NCBI RefSeq assembly: GCF_000482805.1
Contig: NZ_KI519505.1
Location: 52,501-95,713 of the forward strand
DNA length: 43,213 nt
Reading direction: 5' to 3'
Origin: Deinococcus murrayi DSM 11303
GTDB lineage: Bacteria > Deinococcota > Deinococci > Deinococcales > Deinococcaceae
The notes beneath the pieces are model-generated. The model was not told where the DNA came from and did not search any database. It saw only the letters and a list, made by a program, of their open reading frames with translations. Shown one piece after another: positions 31,670 to 40,221 of the stretch. Position numbers and translations under genes: made by a program. Each line of letters starts with the position of its first letter. Positions within the stretch are counted from its first letter, which is position 1.

Positions 31670-33469
31670 ATGCCGGACGCGCCCGCCTCTCCCCCTCCTG
31701 CTCGCTCCCCCCGGCGCGGCGGCTCGCTCGCCGTGCTGCGGGGCTACCTGGGGCCGCTGAAATGGCAGGTGGCGGGGCTGGCGGCGCTGCTGCTGTCGGC
31801 CACGGGCCTGAGCCTCGCGCTGCCGCAACTGCTCGCCCGCTTCGTGGACACGGTGCGGCTGGGCGCAGACGCCGATGTGGGGCGGCTGCTGCGGCTCGCC
31901 GGCTTCTACCTCGCGCTGGCGGTGGGGGTGCAACTGCTGAACGCGGGGGCCACCTACCTGGGGGCGCGGGTGGGCTGGGCGGCCACCAACCGCCTGCGGG
32001 TCGACCTGCTGCGGCACCTGCTCTCGCTCGACATGCGCGAGCATAAGGAACGCACCCCCGGCGAGATGATCGAGCGCATCGACGGCGACGTCACGGCCCT
32101 GAGCAACTTCTTCTCGCAGTTCGCGGTGCGGGTGTTCGGGGCGGCGCTGCTGCTCACGGGCGCGGTCGTGATGTTCTACCTCACCGACGTGCGGGTGGGG
32201 CTGGGCGTGACCGCCTTCGTGCTCTTCACCCTCTGGGCGATGAACCGGGTCCGCAAGCTGGGCGTGGAACCCACCCGGCTGGAGCGCGAGGGCAGCGCCC
32301 GGCTGTTCGGCTATATCGAAGAGCGCCTCGCCGGGCTGGAGGACGTGCGCTCGCTGGGGGCGGGCGGACACCACCTGCGCGGCTTTCTGCGGGTGCAGGG
32401 CGACTTTTTCCGGCGGGCCACCCACTCCTGGCAGCGGCGCAGCGTGGTGTGGTGGCTGAGCATGGTGCTGTTCGCGGTGGGCTACGTGGGCATCCTGGCC
32501 TCGGCCATCGGCCTCTACGCGGCGGGGGCGATCACGCTGGGCACCGCCTTCTTGCTCTACCAGTACATGAGCATGGTCGAAGAACCCATTGACCAGCTCA
32601 CCCAGCAGCTTCAGGACCTGCAAAAGGCCGGGGCCAGCCTGGGCCGCATCTCCGAGCTGCTCGCCCTGCGCTCCGGGCTGCCTCAGGGCGAGCGCGAGTT
32701 GCCGAGCGGTCCGCTCGACCTGCGCTTCGAGAACGTGACCTTCCGCTACGACCCCCAGGACCCTGCGGCCCCCGCCGTCTTGCAGGGCGTGTCCTTCCAC
32801 CTCCCCGCCAGGCAGACGCTGGGGCTGCTGGGCCGCACCGGGAGCGGCAAAACCACCCTGACCCGGCTGGTCTCGCGCCTCTACGACCCCACCGAGGGAC
32901 AGGTGCGGCTGGGCGGCTTAGACACCCGCGACCTGCGGCTAGAGAGCTTGCGCTCGCGGGTTGCGGTCGTGACCCAGGACGTGCAGCTCTTTCAGGCCAG
33001 CGTGCGCGACAACCTGACTTTCTTTGACCCCGCCCTGCCCGACGAGGTGGTGGAGGCCGCGCTGCGCGAGGTCGGGCTGAGCGAGTGGCTCTCGCGGCTC
33101 CCCGACGGCGTGCGAACGCCGCTGCCCACCGGGAGCCTCAGCGCGGGGCAGGCGCAACTGCTCGCCTTTGCGCGGGTGATGCTGCGTGACCCCGCCGTCG
33201 TCATCCTCGACGAACCCAGCAGCCGCCTCGACCCCGCGACCGAGGTCCAGCTCACCCGCGCCATGACCCGTCTGCTCGCGGGCCGCACCGCCATCGTGAT
33301 TGCCCACCGCCTCGACACCGTGGCCCGCGCCGACCGGATTGTGGTGCTGGACGCGGGCCAGGTCGTGGAAGACGGCCCCCGCGCCCTCCTCGCCGCCGAT
33401 GGGGGGAGCCACTACGCGGCGCTCCTGCGGGCGGGGGCGCTCGCGGAGGGCGGGGGGGTGCTGGCGTGA
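31670..33469 (+). CDS. ABC exporter half-transporter, subunit A (canonical Walker B, altered signature)
   Basis: 599 residues. Residues about 20-315 form a six-helix ABC-exporter membrane domain (MsbA/LmrA type). Residues about 345-590 are the ATPase: Walker A at 388-396 (GRTGSGKTT), Q-loop in VVTQDVQLFQ, signature LSAGQ (490-494, instead of LSGGQ), Walker B with D514-E515, H-loop in VIAHRLDT. Its neighbour has the complementary pattern (Asp for the Walker B Glu, intact LSGGQ), so the two probably form an asymmetric heterodimer. Substrates could be peptides, lipids or drugs; unknown. Confidence 0.9.
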   Translation: MPDAPASPPPARSPRRGGSLAVLRGYLGPLKWQVAGLAALLLSATGLSLALPQLLARFVDTVRLGADADVGRLLRLAGFYLALAVGVQLLNAGATYLGARVGWAATNRLRVDLLRHLLSLDMREHKERTPGEMIERIDGDVTALSNFFSQFAVRVFGAALLLTGAVVMFYLTDVRVGLGVTAFVLFTLWAMNRVRKLGVEPTRLEREGSARLFGYIEERLAGLEDVRSLGAGGHHLRGFLRVQGDFFRRATHSWQRRSVVWWLSMVLFAVGYVGILASAIGLYAAGAITLGTAFLLYQYMSMVEEPIDQLTQQLQDLQKAGASLGRISELLALRSGLPQGERELPSGPLDLRFENVTFRYDPQDPAAPAVLQGVSFHLPARQTLGLLGRTGSGKTTLTRLVSRLYDPTEGQVRLGGLDTRDLRLESLRSRVAVVTQDVQLFQASVRDNLTFFDPALPDEVVEAALREVGLSEWLSRLPDGVRTPLPTGSLSAGQAQLLAFARVMLRDPAVVILDEPSSRLDPATEVQLTRAMTRLLAGRTAIVIAHRLDTVARADRIVVLDAGQVVEDGPRALLAADGGSHYAALLRAGALAEGGGVLA

Positions 33470-33487
33470 GGCGGATGGCCGGTGGCA

Positions 33488-33551
33488 TGTCGCCTGTCGA
33501 TAAGCCAGAGCTTCCGCCCTCTGCTTTTGCCTCCACAAGCGACGAGCGACA
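33488..33551. repeat. Imperfect inverted repeat between the two ABC genes
   Basis: TGTCGCCTGTCG (33488-33499) and CGACGAGCGACA (33540-33551) are inverted copies with two mismatches in 12. The gap between the ABC genes is about 110 bp, unusually long for a tightly coupled pair, and has no open frame of note. The hairpin may tune relative expression or be a dispersed repeat. Confidence 0.4.
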
Positions 33552-33578
33552 AGCCCCGCGCCCTTCCCGGAGCCTCCC

Positions 33579-35393
33579 ATGACCCCCAGCACCCCCGCCG
33601 CCACCCCTCCCTCCCGCACCCTCGCGCTCTCGCGGCGGCTCTTCGCGTACCGACCTGGCCTCTTTGCCCTGAACCTGTGCCTGTGGGGTCTGGTTCACGT
33701 GTCACCCGCCCTGCTCACGCTGGCGGTGAGCGCCCTCTTCGGGCGGTTGGAGGATGCCGACGCCCTGCGCCGGGCCGGAGAACCGGGGTCAGCTTCTCTC
33801 CTCGCGGCGGCGTGGGCGATGTTGGGGGGGTTTGCGCTGGTCCGGCTGGGGCGCTTCGGAGCGTTTTACGGGGCGTTCCGGGTGTTTATCGAGCTGTGGT
33901 ACACCCTGGACGCGCTGGTGCGGCGCAACATGCTGGGGTACCTGCTGACCGCGCCCGGCTCGCGCCGCCTCCCCGACACCCCCGCCGAGGCGGTCAGCCG
34001 CTTCCGCGACGACGTGGAAGATGTCGCCGGATACACCGAAGTCTGGCTCGACAGCCTGGGCATCGCCCTGTACTGCCTGCTCGCGGTCGTGCTGATGGCA
34101 CGGGTGGACCCGGTGATGACGGCGCTGGTGTGCACGCCGCTCGCGCTGATGATTCTGTTCGTGGGCCGTCTCTCGCCCCGCATTCGGGCCTACCGCCGCC
34201 GCATGCGCGAGGCGACCGCTCGCGTGACCGACTTTATCGGGGAGACCTTCGGGGCCATCTCGGCGGTCAAGCTCGCGGCCCGCGAGGACCCCATGATTGC
34301 CCACTTTGCCCGGCTGGGCGAGACGCGGCGGCACGCGGCCCTGCGCGACGTTCTCCTGACCGAGCTGATTCGGGGGGTCAATGTCAACATGGTCAACCTC
34401 GCCGTGGGGCTGGTGCTGCTGCTGGGGGCCAATGGGGTGCGCGGGGGCACGATGACCGTGGCCGACTTCGTGCTCTTTATCGGCCTGTTGCCGCGCCTGA
34501 CCGGGAGCATGGGCTTTTTTGGGGACGCCATCGCCCGGCACCGCCGCACCGGGGTGAGCTACGACCGCATGACCCGCCTCCTCCAAGACGCGCCGGAAGA
34601 CACCGTGGTCGCGCACCAGCCCGTCTACCTGCGCGAGGACCCCCCCGCGCCGGAGCTGCCCGCCCCCGCCCGCCCGCTGGAGGAACTGCGGGTAGAAGGC
34701 CTCACCGCCCATCACCCTGGCAGCTTCGGGGTCACCGACGTGAGTTTCACCCTGCGCCGGGGCGAGTTCGTGGTCGTCACCGGGCGCATCGGCAGCGGCA
34801 AGACCACCCTGCTGCGGGCGCTGCTGGGGCTGATGCCGAGCCAGGGCGGGCGCGTCCTCTGGAACGGGGAGGAGGTCGCCGACCCCGCCACCTTCTTTGT
34901 GCCGCCCCGCAGCGCGTATACGGCGCAGCTTCCCCACCTCTTTTCGGACACCCTGCGCGAGAATGTCCTCAGTGGGGGCGACCCCGCACGCCTAGGCCGC
35001 GCCGTGCGGCTCGCCGTGCTGGAACCCGACCTCGCGCAGCTTCCGCAGGGACTCGACACCCCGGTCGGAGCACGCGGGGTCAAGCTCTCCGGTGGGCAGA
35101 TGCAGCGGGCGGCGGTCGCCCGGATGCTCGCCGCGCCCGCCGACCTGCTGGTCTTCGACGACGTGTCCAGTGCGCTTGACGCCCGCACCGAAGCCGAGCT
35201 GTGGGACGGCCTCTTCCGCGAGACGGACGCGACCTGCCTCGTCGTCTCGCACCGCCGCGCCGCCCTGACGCGGGCCGACCGCATCCTGCTGCTGGAGGAG
35301 GGCCGCCTGACGGACGAGGGCACGCTGGATGACCTGCTCTCGCGCAGCCCAGAAATGCGGGCGCTGTGGGCGGAGGAGGGGGGAAAGGGGTAG
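33579..35393 (+). CDS. ABC exporter half-transporter, subunit B (Asp at the catalytic Glu)
   Basis: 604 residues. The N-terminal membrane domain (about 20-325) includes DDVEDVAGYTEVWLDSLG and DFIGETFGAISAVKLAARED. The ATPase follows: Walker A at 402-410 (GRIGSGKTT), LSGGQ at 503-507, Walker B with D527-D528, where the second acidic residue is Asp instead of the catalytic Glu, and H-loop in VVSHRRAAL. This is the pattern of the degenerate subunit of heterodimeric exporters such as TM287/288. No SD is obvious before ATG 33579. It probably pairs with the preceding gene product. Confidence 0.9.
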   Translation: MTPSTPAATPPSRTLALSRRLFAYRPGLFALNLCLWGLVHVSPALLTLAVSALFGRLEDADALRRAGEPGSASLLAAAWAMLGGFALVRLGRFGAFYGAFRVFIELWYTLDALVRRNMLGYLLTAPGSRRLPDTPAEAVSRFRDDVEDVAGYTEVWLDSLGIALYCLLAVVLMARVDPVMTALVCTPLALMILFVGRLSPRIRAYRRRMREATARVTDFIGETFGAISAVKLAAREDPMIAHFARLGETRRHAALRDVLLTELIRGVNVNMVNLAVGLVLLLGANGVRGGTMTVADFVLFIGLLPRLTGSMGFFGDAIARHRRTGVSYDRMTRLLQDAPEDTVVAHQPVYLREDPPAPELPAPARPLEELRVEGLTAHHPGSFGVTDVSFTLRRGEFVVVTGRIGSGKTTLLRALLGLMPSQGGRVLWNGEEVADPATFFVPPRSAYTAQLPHLFSDTLRENVLSGGDPARLGRAVRLAVLEPDLAQLPQGLDTPVGARGVKLSGGQMQRAAVARMLAAPADLLVFDDVSSALDARTEAELWDGLFRETDATCLVVSHRRAALTRADRILLLEEGRLTDEGTLDDLLSRSPEMRALWAEEGGKG

Positions 35394-35405
35394 GTGCCCC
35401 GCTCT

Positions 35406-36050
35406 CTACCCCTCCCGCTGCCCGGTCACCCAGTACCTCACCCGCTCGGCCACGTTCTCCATGTGGTCCCCGATGCGCTCCAGGCTGCGGCCCACCCGCA
35501 TCAGGGTCAGGGCCTTGGAGATATTGCGGGGGTCTTCGAGCATATAGGTCACGAGTTCGCGCTGGGTCTGCTCGTACAGCTCGTCGACCTCATCGTCCAT
35601 CCGCAGGGTGGCCTCGGCGCGGGACACGTCGCGGTCGGCAATCGCGGTGCGGAGATTCTGGCTCATTTCCGAGAGGCGCTCCAGCATTCGGGCGAGGTTG
35701 ACGTAGCGCTTCAGCGCGGGCTGCTGGGCGAGTTCAGCGCCGTCCTCGGCGATGTGCACGGCGTAGTCGCCCATGCGCTCGATGTCGGAAAGGCTCTTGA
35801 GAATCAGGGCCACCAGCCGCAGGTCACGGGCGACGGGCTGGTGCAGGGCGATAATCCGCAGGCACTCGGCTTCGATTTCTGCCTCCAGCGCGTCGACCTC
35901 GCGGTCAATGGCGCGGACCTCCTCCAGCCGTTCGGGGCGGGCTTGCAGCAGCACCTCCCCGGCGATGGGGAGCATGCGCTCGACGGTGCCCAGCATGTTC
36001 AGGGCGCTATTCAGGACGTGGCGGAGGTCGTTGTCGAGGGCTTCACGCAT
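35406..36050 (-). CDS. phoU: Phosphate-signalling protein PhoU
   Basis: 214 residues made of two three-helix PhoU repeats. Key runs are RAIDREVDALEAEIEAECLR, DLRLVALILKSLSDIERMGDYAVHIAE (repeat 1) and RMDDEVDELYEQTQRELV, SLERIGDHMENVAERVRY (repeat 2). The E/D-xxxD metal-binding motifs are intact in both repeats. PhoU links the Pst transporter to PhoR and keeps PhoB inactive when phosphate is plentiful. A strong SD, AAGGAG, lies 6 nt before the ATG. It follows phoR by 56 nt on the same strand, so phoB-phoR-phoU is an operon; pstSCAB is not in view. Confidence 0.93.
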   Translation of the reverse strand: MREALDNDLRHVLNSALNMLGTVERMLPIAGEVLLQARPERLEEVRAIDREVDALEAEIEAECLRIIALHQPVARDLRLVALILKSLSDIERMGDYAVHIAEDGAELAQQPALKRYVNLARMLERLSEMSQNLRTAIADRDVSRAEATLRMDDEVDELYEQTQRELVTYMLEDPRNISKALTLMRVGRSLERIGDHMENVAERVRYWVTGQREG

Positions 36051-36106
36051 GGAGACTCCTTGGAGGGGAAAGGGGAGAAAAGTGGCGGGAAGGGGTCGGC
36101 CTACAC

Positions 36107-37087
36107 CTAGTCACGGTGCCCCCCGCCCGGCAGGGTGAAGCAAAAGGCGTTGCGTCCCTCCCGGCGTTCGGCCCAAACCTGACCGCCCCAGCCTTCCACA
36201 ATGGACCGAACGATATACAGGCCCATGCCGCTGCCCTGGCCACCCGCGCCGGGGCCGCGGGTGTGGGCGCGAAAGAGACTGCTCGTCTCGCCCAGGGGGG
36301 CACCGTGGTCGAGGACCGCGACCTCCACCCAGGTGCCCCGCGCCGCCGTGGCAACCTCGACCGCCGAGGCGGGCGGGCCGTAGCGCAGCGCGTTCTCGAC
36401 GAGGTTGAGCAGCACTTGCAAGAGCTTGTCGGGGTCGGCGCGGACGAGGTGATCGTCGCCGAAGGTGAGGGTGGCCCCCCGCGCCGCGACCTCCGGGGCC
36501 AGCAGCCGCCCGGCCCGCGCAAAGGCCTCCGCCAGCGGCAGGGTGCGGGCGCGGGTGGGCCGAAAGCCGACGGCGAGGTCTTCGACCAGGCGGCCCAGGC
36601 GTTCGACCTCCTGCAACCCCTGGCTCACGAACTTGCGGGCCAGTTCGGGCGGGAGGTCGTACTCCAGCGCTTCGAGCACCCCGCGTAGCCCGGCGACCGG
36701 CGTGCGGAACTCGTGCGAGAGCACCGCTGCCGCCTCGCGCAGCTCGGCTTCACGGCGGCGGTGCTCGGTCACGTCCTCCACGATAAGCGCTCCCGGTGTC
36801 CCCCCGCCCGCACGGGTGGCCACGCAGCGCAGGGTGCGCCCCGCCATCTCCAGTTCGAGTTCGCCCCCGCGCTCGGCAAGGGTTTCTAGGGTGTGACGGC
36901 GCACGACCTCCAAGAGCGGGCGTCCGGCAGCCCGCTCCTGGGGAACCCCCCACAGCCGGGCGGCGGCGGCGTTCACCCGCCGGACGACGGGGGGGCCGCC
37001 CTCCGCTGCCCGTTCAAACAGCAGCACGGCCTGCCCCAGCGCGTCTATCCAGGCGTCGGGGAGAGGAGGGGCAGCGGTACCAGTCAT
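36107..37087 (-). CDS. phoR: Sensor histidine kinase, PhoR-like
   Basis: 326 residues. It has an N-terminal PAS-like domain (about 10-108), then the dimerisation/phosphoacceptor domain with H125 in AVLSHEFRTPVAGL. The ATP-binding domain shows LLQVLLNLVENALRYG (N-box), VLDHGAPLG (G1, with DHG in place of DNG) and GQGSGMGLYIVRSIVE (G2). No transmembrane helix is visible, unlike Escherichia coli PhoR, so sensing is cytosolic, perhaps through PhoU and the PAS domain. The ATG overlaps the phoB stop (ATGA). Confidence 0.85.
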   Translation of the reverse strand: MTGTAAPPLPDAWIDALGQAVLLFERAAEGGPPVVRRVNAAAARLWGVPQERAAGRPLLEVVRRHTLETLAERGGELELEMAGRTLRCVATRAGGGTPGALIVEDVTEHRRREAELREAAAVLSHEFRTPVAGLRGVLEALEYDLPPELARKFVSQGLQEVERLGRLVEDLAVGFRPTRARTLPLAEAFARAGRLLAPEVAARGATLTFGDDHLVRADPDKLLQVLLNLVENALRYGPPASAVEVATAARGTWVEVAVLDHGAPLGETSSLFRAHTRGPGAGGQGSGMGLYIVRSIVEGWGGQVWAERREGRNAFCFTLPGGGHRD

Positions 37088-37773
37088 GCCTCTCCCGCCC
37101 AGGGGCGCATGCGGTAGCCCTTGCCGCGCACCGTCTCCAGAAAGCGGGGGCGGGCCGGGTCGTCGCCCAGGTGCGCCCGGAGCTGAGTGACATGTTGGTC
37201 AACCGTGCGCTCGCCGCCCAAGAAGTCTGGCCCCCACACCCGGTCGAGCAGCTCAGCCCGCGAGTACACCCGCCCGGTGTGGGTCGCCAAAAAAGCCAAC
37301 AGGTCGAACTCGCGCCGGGTGAGGGGCAAGCTCTGTCCAGAGAGCCGCGCTTCGGCAGCCGCCAGGTCGAGCACCAGGGGGCCGTGTGCGAGCTGGGGCG
37401 GATGGTCGGGCCGCGAGCGCCGCAGCAGCGCCCGCACCCGCGCCACCAACTCGGCTGCCGAAAAGGGCTTGGTGAGATAGTCGTCGGCCCCCGTCTCCAG
37501 GCCCTCAACCCGCTCGGCCTCGGCGGCGCGGGCGGTCAGCATCAGCACCGGCAGCCGCCGCCGGGCCGGGTCCGCACGCAGCCGCCGCAGGAAGGTCAGG
37601 CCGCTTTCACCGGGCAGCATCCAATCCAGCACCAGCAGGTCAGCTCCGCCCAGGGCGTCTTCTGCGGCAAGCACTGTTTCAAAGGCGCTGACCCGCAGCC
37701 CCGCCCGCTCCAGATGAAAGCGCACCACGTCGCGCACGGTGCTTTCATCCTCGATCACGACCACGTGGCTCAT
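37084..37773 (-). CDS. phoB: Response regulator PhoB-like (OmpR family)
   Basis: 229 residues. The receiver domain (1-118) has acidic pocket E8-D9-E10, phospho-acceptor D50 (LLVLDWMLPG) and the conserved Lys in YLTKPFSAAEL. The C-terminal winged helix (about 128-226) includes LTRREFDLLAFLATH and ERTVDQHVTQLRAHLGDD, the DNA recognition region, followed by ETVRGKGYRM. The context with phoR and phoU supports the PhoB role in phosphate-starvation control. The start has a GAGGAA SD. A Pho-box-like direct repeat overlaps its promoter, suggesting autoregulation. Confidence 0.9.
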   Translation of the reverse strand: MSHVVVIEDESTVRDVVRFHLERAGLRVSAFETVLAAEDALGGADLLVLDWMLPGESGLTFLRRLRADPARRRLPVLMLTARAAEAERVEGLETGADDYLTKPFSAAELVARVRALLRRSRPDHPPQLAHGPLVLDLAAAEARLSGQSLPLTRREFDLLAFLATHTGRVYSRAELLDRVWGPDFLGGERTVDQHVTQLRAHLGDDPARPRFLETVRGKGYRMRPWAGEA

Positions 37774-37792
37774 CGTTCCTCATTGTGGGGGA

Positions 37793-37814
37793 GTGCCGGT
37801 CAGGGGCGTGTCAG
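37793..37814 (-). promoter_or_regulatory. Pho-box-like direct repeat before phoB
   Basis: On the minus strand CTGACACGCCC is followed at once by CTGACCGGCAC. The CTGAC half-sites are spaced 11 bp apart, as in known Pho boxes. It lies 5 bp upstream of CACAAT (37782-37787), a possible -10, in the place where PhoB substitutes for a -35. Confidence 0.5.
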
Positions 37815-37842
37815 GAAGGGGCTGCCCGCCCGCCCACCTCCG

Positions 37843-38244
37843 TCAGGCGGTTGTTCCGGTACGCGGCCCTTCTTCCTCGCCCTCCTCCGGAAAGGACAGG
37901 ACGCGGGCGTCGCTCCACAATCCTTCGAGGTCATAGTATTCGCGGGCATCTTTGGTCATGACATGCACCACGACCGAGCCGCCAAAGGCGAGCAGCAGCC
38001 AGCGCTCGCTGGGGCCTTCCACGCTGGGACGCGGCAGCCCGGCAGCCTGCGCTTTTTCGCGGATGTTTTCCTGCACGGCATTGAGCTGGAGGCCCGCCGT
38101 GGCCGTGCAGATGACGAAGTATTCGAGGGTGCTGCTGACCTCGGTGAGGTCGAGCACCACCACGTCCTCGGCGCGGCGCTCGCGGGCCGCGTCCACGATG
38201 GCGCGCAGTTGACGGCGGAGGTCGGTGTCGTTGGGTTGGGTCAT
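37843..38244 (-). CDS. rsfS: Ribosomal silencing factor RsfS
   Basis: 133 residues. RsfS (Iojap/YbeB) binds ribosomal protein L14 and blocks 30S-50S joining under nutrient stress. Typical runs: LRAIVDAARERRAEDVVVLDL, EYFVICTATAGLQLNAVQENI, GPSERWLLLAFGGSVVVHVM and AREYYDLEGLWSDA. Length is normal with a short acidic tail. The ATG at 38244 overlaps the lytR stop (ATGA). The yqeK-lytR-rsfS order is a conserved type of cluster (often with nadD), so the identification by context and motif agrees. Confidence 0.93.
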   Translation of the reverse strand: MTQPNDTDLRRQLRAIVDAARERRAEDVVVLDLTEVSSTLEYFVICTATAGLQLNAVQENIREKAQAAGLPRPSVEGPSERWLLLAFGGSVVVHVMTKDAREYYDLEGLWSDARVLSFPEEGEEEGPRTGTTA

Positions 38245-39575
38245 GGAGTCTCCGGGGAGGATGGGGGGGCGTCGGGGGCGGGCGGCAGGGCACCCAGGGC
38301 CGCGAGGCTCTGCCGGGCGTCCGTGCCCAGCAGGATACCCACCTCGCCCGGCCCCACGGGAAAACGCTCGCCCTGAAGTCGGGGCAACCCCAGCGTATCG
38401 GCAAGCTGCGAGGCCGCCGCGACCTCCAGCCCGGTGATGACCTGGCTCGCCTCGCGGCTGGCGGGCACCACCTCCACCTGCACCCGTGCGTAACCCAGCG
38501 TGCGCAGCGCCCCGGCCAACCGCCCGCCCAGGTCCGCGCCGCTCGCGTCCCGAATGCGAACCGTCACGTCCACGAGGTCGCCGGGGGAGGAGGCCGCTGC
38601 CCGCCCCGCCGCCGCATTCCCGCCCCAGACCTGCGCGAGCGCTTCCGGGTTCACCGCGAGGTTGGAGGTGCCCGGAATCGGGGTGGTGGGCAGCGTGGCA
38701 AAGCGCAGCCGCAGCTCTGGCAGTTCGGGCAGCAGCGTCGTCAGGAGCGTGGGGTCGGCGTCCGTCTCGACGCCGTTGCCGATGCCGCCCAGGATGGTGG
38801 GGAGGGCCGCCAGCCCCTGGGCGGAGGTCAGGCGCGAGGCGAGTTGGGTGAGGGCCTGCTTTTGATGGTCGATGCGGCCATAGTCGTCGCCCACGCCCTT
38901 GCGCACGCGCAGGTACAGCACGGCTTGTTCGCCATTCAGGTGGTGCGGTCCGGGGGGAAGGCGCAGGTCGACGCCCGCCGCCCGGTCCACCCACTCGACG
39001 CCGCCCGCCGGGACGGTCACGTCCAGCCCGCCCAGCGCGTCAATCACGCGGGCCACGTAATCGGTCCGCACGATGACGTAGGCGTCTATCCGCTCGCCCG
39101 TGATGGTCTCCACGGCCTGCACCAGCGCCGCTGGACCTCCCGCCCAGTAGCGGCTGTTGACCTTTTGCTCGGCCCAGCGCAGCTCCGGATTGAAGGGGCC
39201 AACGTTGGTGTCGCGGGGGATGTTGAGCACGTTGACCGCCGAGCCGTCCACCTTCACGACCATCAGGGTGTCAGTGTTGGGGGGTTGCAGCAGGCCCGTG
39301 CGCTGGTCCTGGTCGGCGCAGGGGGTGCGGGGGGCGCAGTACACGATGTCGCGCCCGGCCACCAGCAGGGTGAACTGCGGGGGGCTGCTCCCCCCGGCGG
39401 CGGCGTCTCCTGGCTGGCCCAGCAGCGCCAGGCCGCCCAGCGACAGCGCCGCCAGGGTCAGGCCCCCCCACTGCACCGCCCGGACCCCCCGCCGGGAACG
39501 GGGCGCGGGTGCTGGGGCCACGAACTCGAACTGAAAGCTGCCCGGCACGCCGGGTCTGAGCGGAGACTCGGTCAT
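38241..39575 (-). CDS. LytR-CpsA-Psr (LCP) family protein
   Basis: 444 residues. A cytosolic N-terminus (about 1-36) precedes one membrane helix (GGLTLAALSLGGLALLG). The extracellular LCP domain (about 65-290) includes NTDTLMVVKVDGSAVNVLNIPRDT, INAYVIVRTDYVARVIDALGG-like text, and RVRKGVGDDYGRIDHQKQAL; the conserved Arg and Asp residues that bind the pyrophosphate head are present. A LytR_C domain (about 320-420) follows. LCP proteins transfer undecaprenyl-linked polymers to peptidoglycan or act on related glycopolymers. The ATG overlaps the yqeK stop. Confidence 0.9.
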   Translation of the reverse strand: MTESPLRPGVPGSFQFEFVAPAPAPRSRRGVRAVQWGGLTLAALSLGGLALLGQPGDAAAGGSSPPQFTLLVAGRDIVYCAPRTPCADQDQRTGLLQPPNTDTLMVVKVDGSAVNVLNIPRDTNVGPFNPELRWAEQKVNSRYWAGGPAALVQAVETITGERIDAYVIVRTDYVARVIDALGGLDVTVPAGGVEWVDRAAGVDLRLPPGPHHLNGEQAVLYLRVRKGVGDDYGRIDHQKQALTQLASRLTSAQGLAALPTILGGIGNGVETDADPTLLTTLLPELPELRLRFATLPTTPIPGTSNLAVNPEALAQVWGGNAAAGRAAASSPGDLVDVTVRIRDASGADLGGRLAGALRTLGYARVQVEVVPASREASQVITGLEVAAASQLADTLGLPRLQGERFPVGPGEVGILLGTDARQSLAALGALPPAPDAPPSSPETP

Positions 39576-40180
39576 GAGACGCCGGGCAGGTCGTGGGCGG
39601 GGCGGCGGACCTCCGGCAGCGCGTGGTAGGCCCGCAGGGTGCGCGGATGCACCTGAATGCCCCGGCCCTGAAGGTAGGTGACTTTGGAGACGATGGCCTG
39701 GGTGAGGGCCGCGTTCAGGTCGCACAGGGCCAGCTCACGGATGTCGGCATTCACGCCGCGCCCCGGCTCGGACACGTCAGCGATATACACGCAGGCCGAG
39801 ACCGGATTGCCACCCCGTGGCCCCGTCGTGTGGTCTTCGACGGCTTCAAGCACCACCGGGTCAGGGTAGCCCCAGCGCTCCAGCAGGGTACGGGCGGCCC
39901 GTCCGTGCAGGGCCAGCGGATGGGCGAGGTCAATGTCGCACTCTGGCGGCGCGAGGCGCAGCAGTTCGGTATCCGGCAGGTCACGGGCCAGGTCATGCAG
40001 CAGCCCGGCAGCGTAGGCCCGCGCCTCGTCTAGCCCGTTGGCGCAGGCAATCTGGCAGGCGAGTTCGGCCACCCGCAGCACGTGCTCGTAGCGCCGGGGC
40101 CGCACCATCAGCCGAACCCGCTCGTCCCAGCCCGCCAGCTCGGCGAGGGGATGCCGGGGAAGCTTGAGTTCCGCGATCAT
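39572..40180 (-). CDS. yqeK: HD-domain hydrolase YqeK (Ap4A hydrolase family)
   Basis: About 202 residues. HD-domain metal ligands appear in RRYEHVLRVAELA (His), AAGLLHDLARDLPD (the HD pair) and LEAVEDHTTG (His); YIADVSEPGR contains the C-terminal Asp. Bacterial YqeK proteins hydrolyse diadenosine tetraphosphate symmetrically to two ADP. It lies first in yqeK-lytR-rsfS, all joined by ATGA overlaps. Start choice: ATG 40180 overlaps the stop of a leaderless mini-ORF; an in-frame GTG at 40204 is an alternative that would add 8 residues. Confidence 0.88.
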   Translation of the reverse strand: MIAELKLPRHPLAELAGWDERVRLMVRPRRYEHVLRVAELACQIACANGLDEARAYAAGLLHDLARDLPDTELLRLAPPECDIDLAHPLALHGRAARTLLERWGYPDPVVLEAVEDHTTGPRGGNPVSACVYIADVSEPGRGVNADIRELALCDLNAALTQAIVSKVTYLQGRGIQVHPRTLRAYHALPEVRRPAHDLPGVS

Positions 40181-40209
40181 AGGGCCGCGTGGGTCAGACG
40201 CCACACCAT
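40177..40209 (-). CDS. Leaderless 10-aa mini-ORF coupled to yqeK
   Basis: MVWRLTHAAL then TGA. The ATG is 6 nt after TATACT, the best -10 in the area. The TGA overlaps the yqeK ATG as ATGA, the same junction used by the real genes downstream. It therefore looks like a leader peptide that delivers ribosomes to yqeK on a leaderless mRNA. Not proven to be translated. Confidence 0.45.
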   Translation of the reverse strand: MVWRLTHAAL

Positions 40210-40215
40210 GGGCGG

Positions 40216-40221
40216 AGTATA
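40216..40221 (-). promoter_or_regulatory. -10 element of yqeK-lytR-rsfS promoter
   Basis: TATACT on the minus strand, 6 nt before mini-ORF ATG 40209. Its upstream side overlaps one arm of an inverted repeat (40219-40231). Confidence 0.6.
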
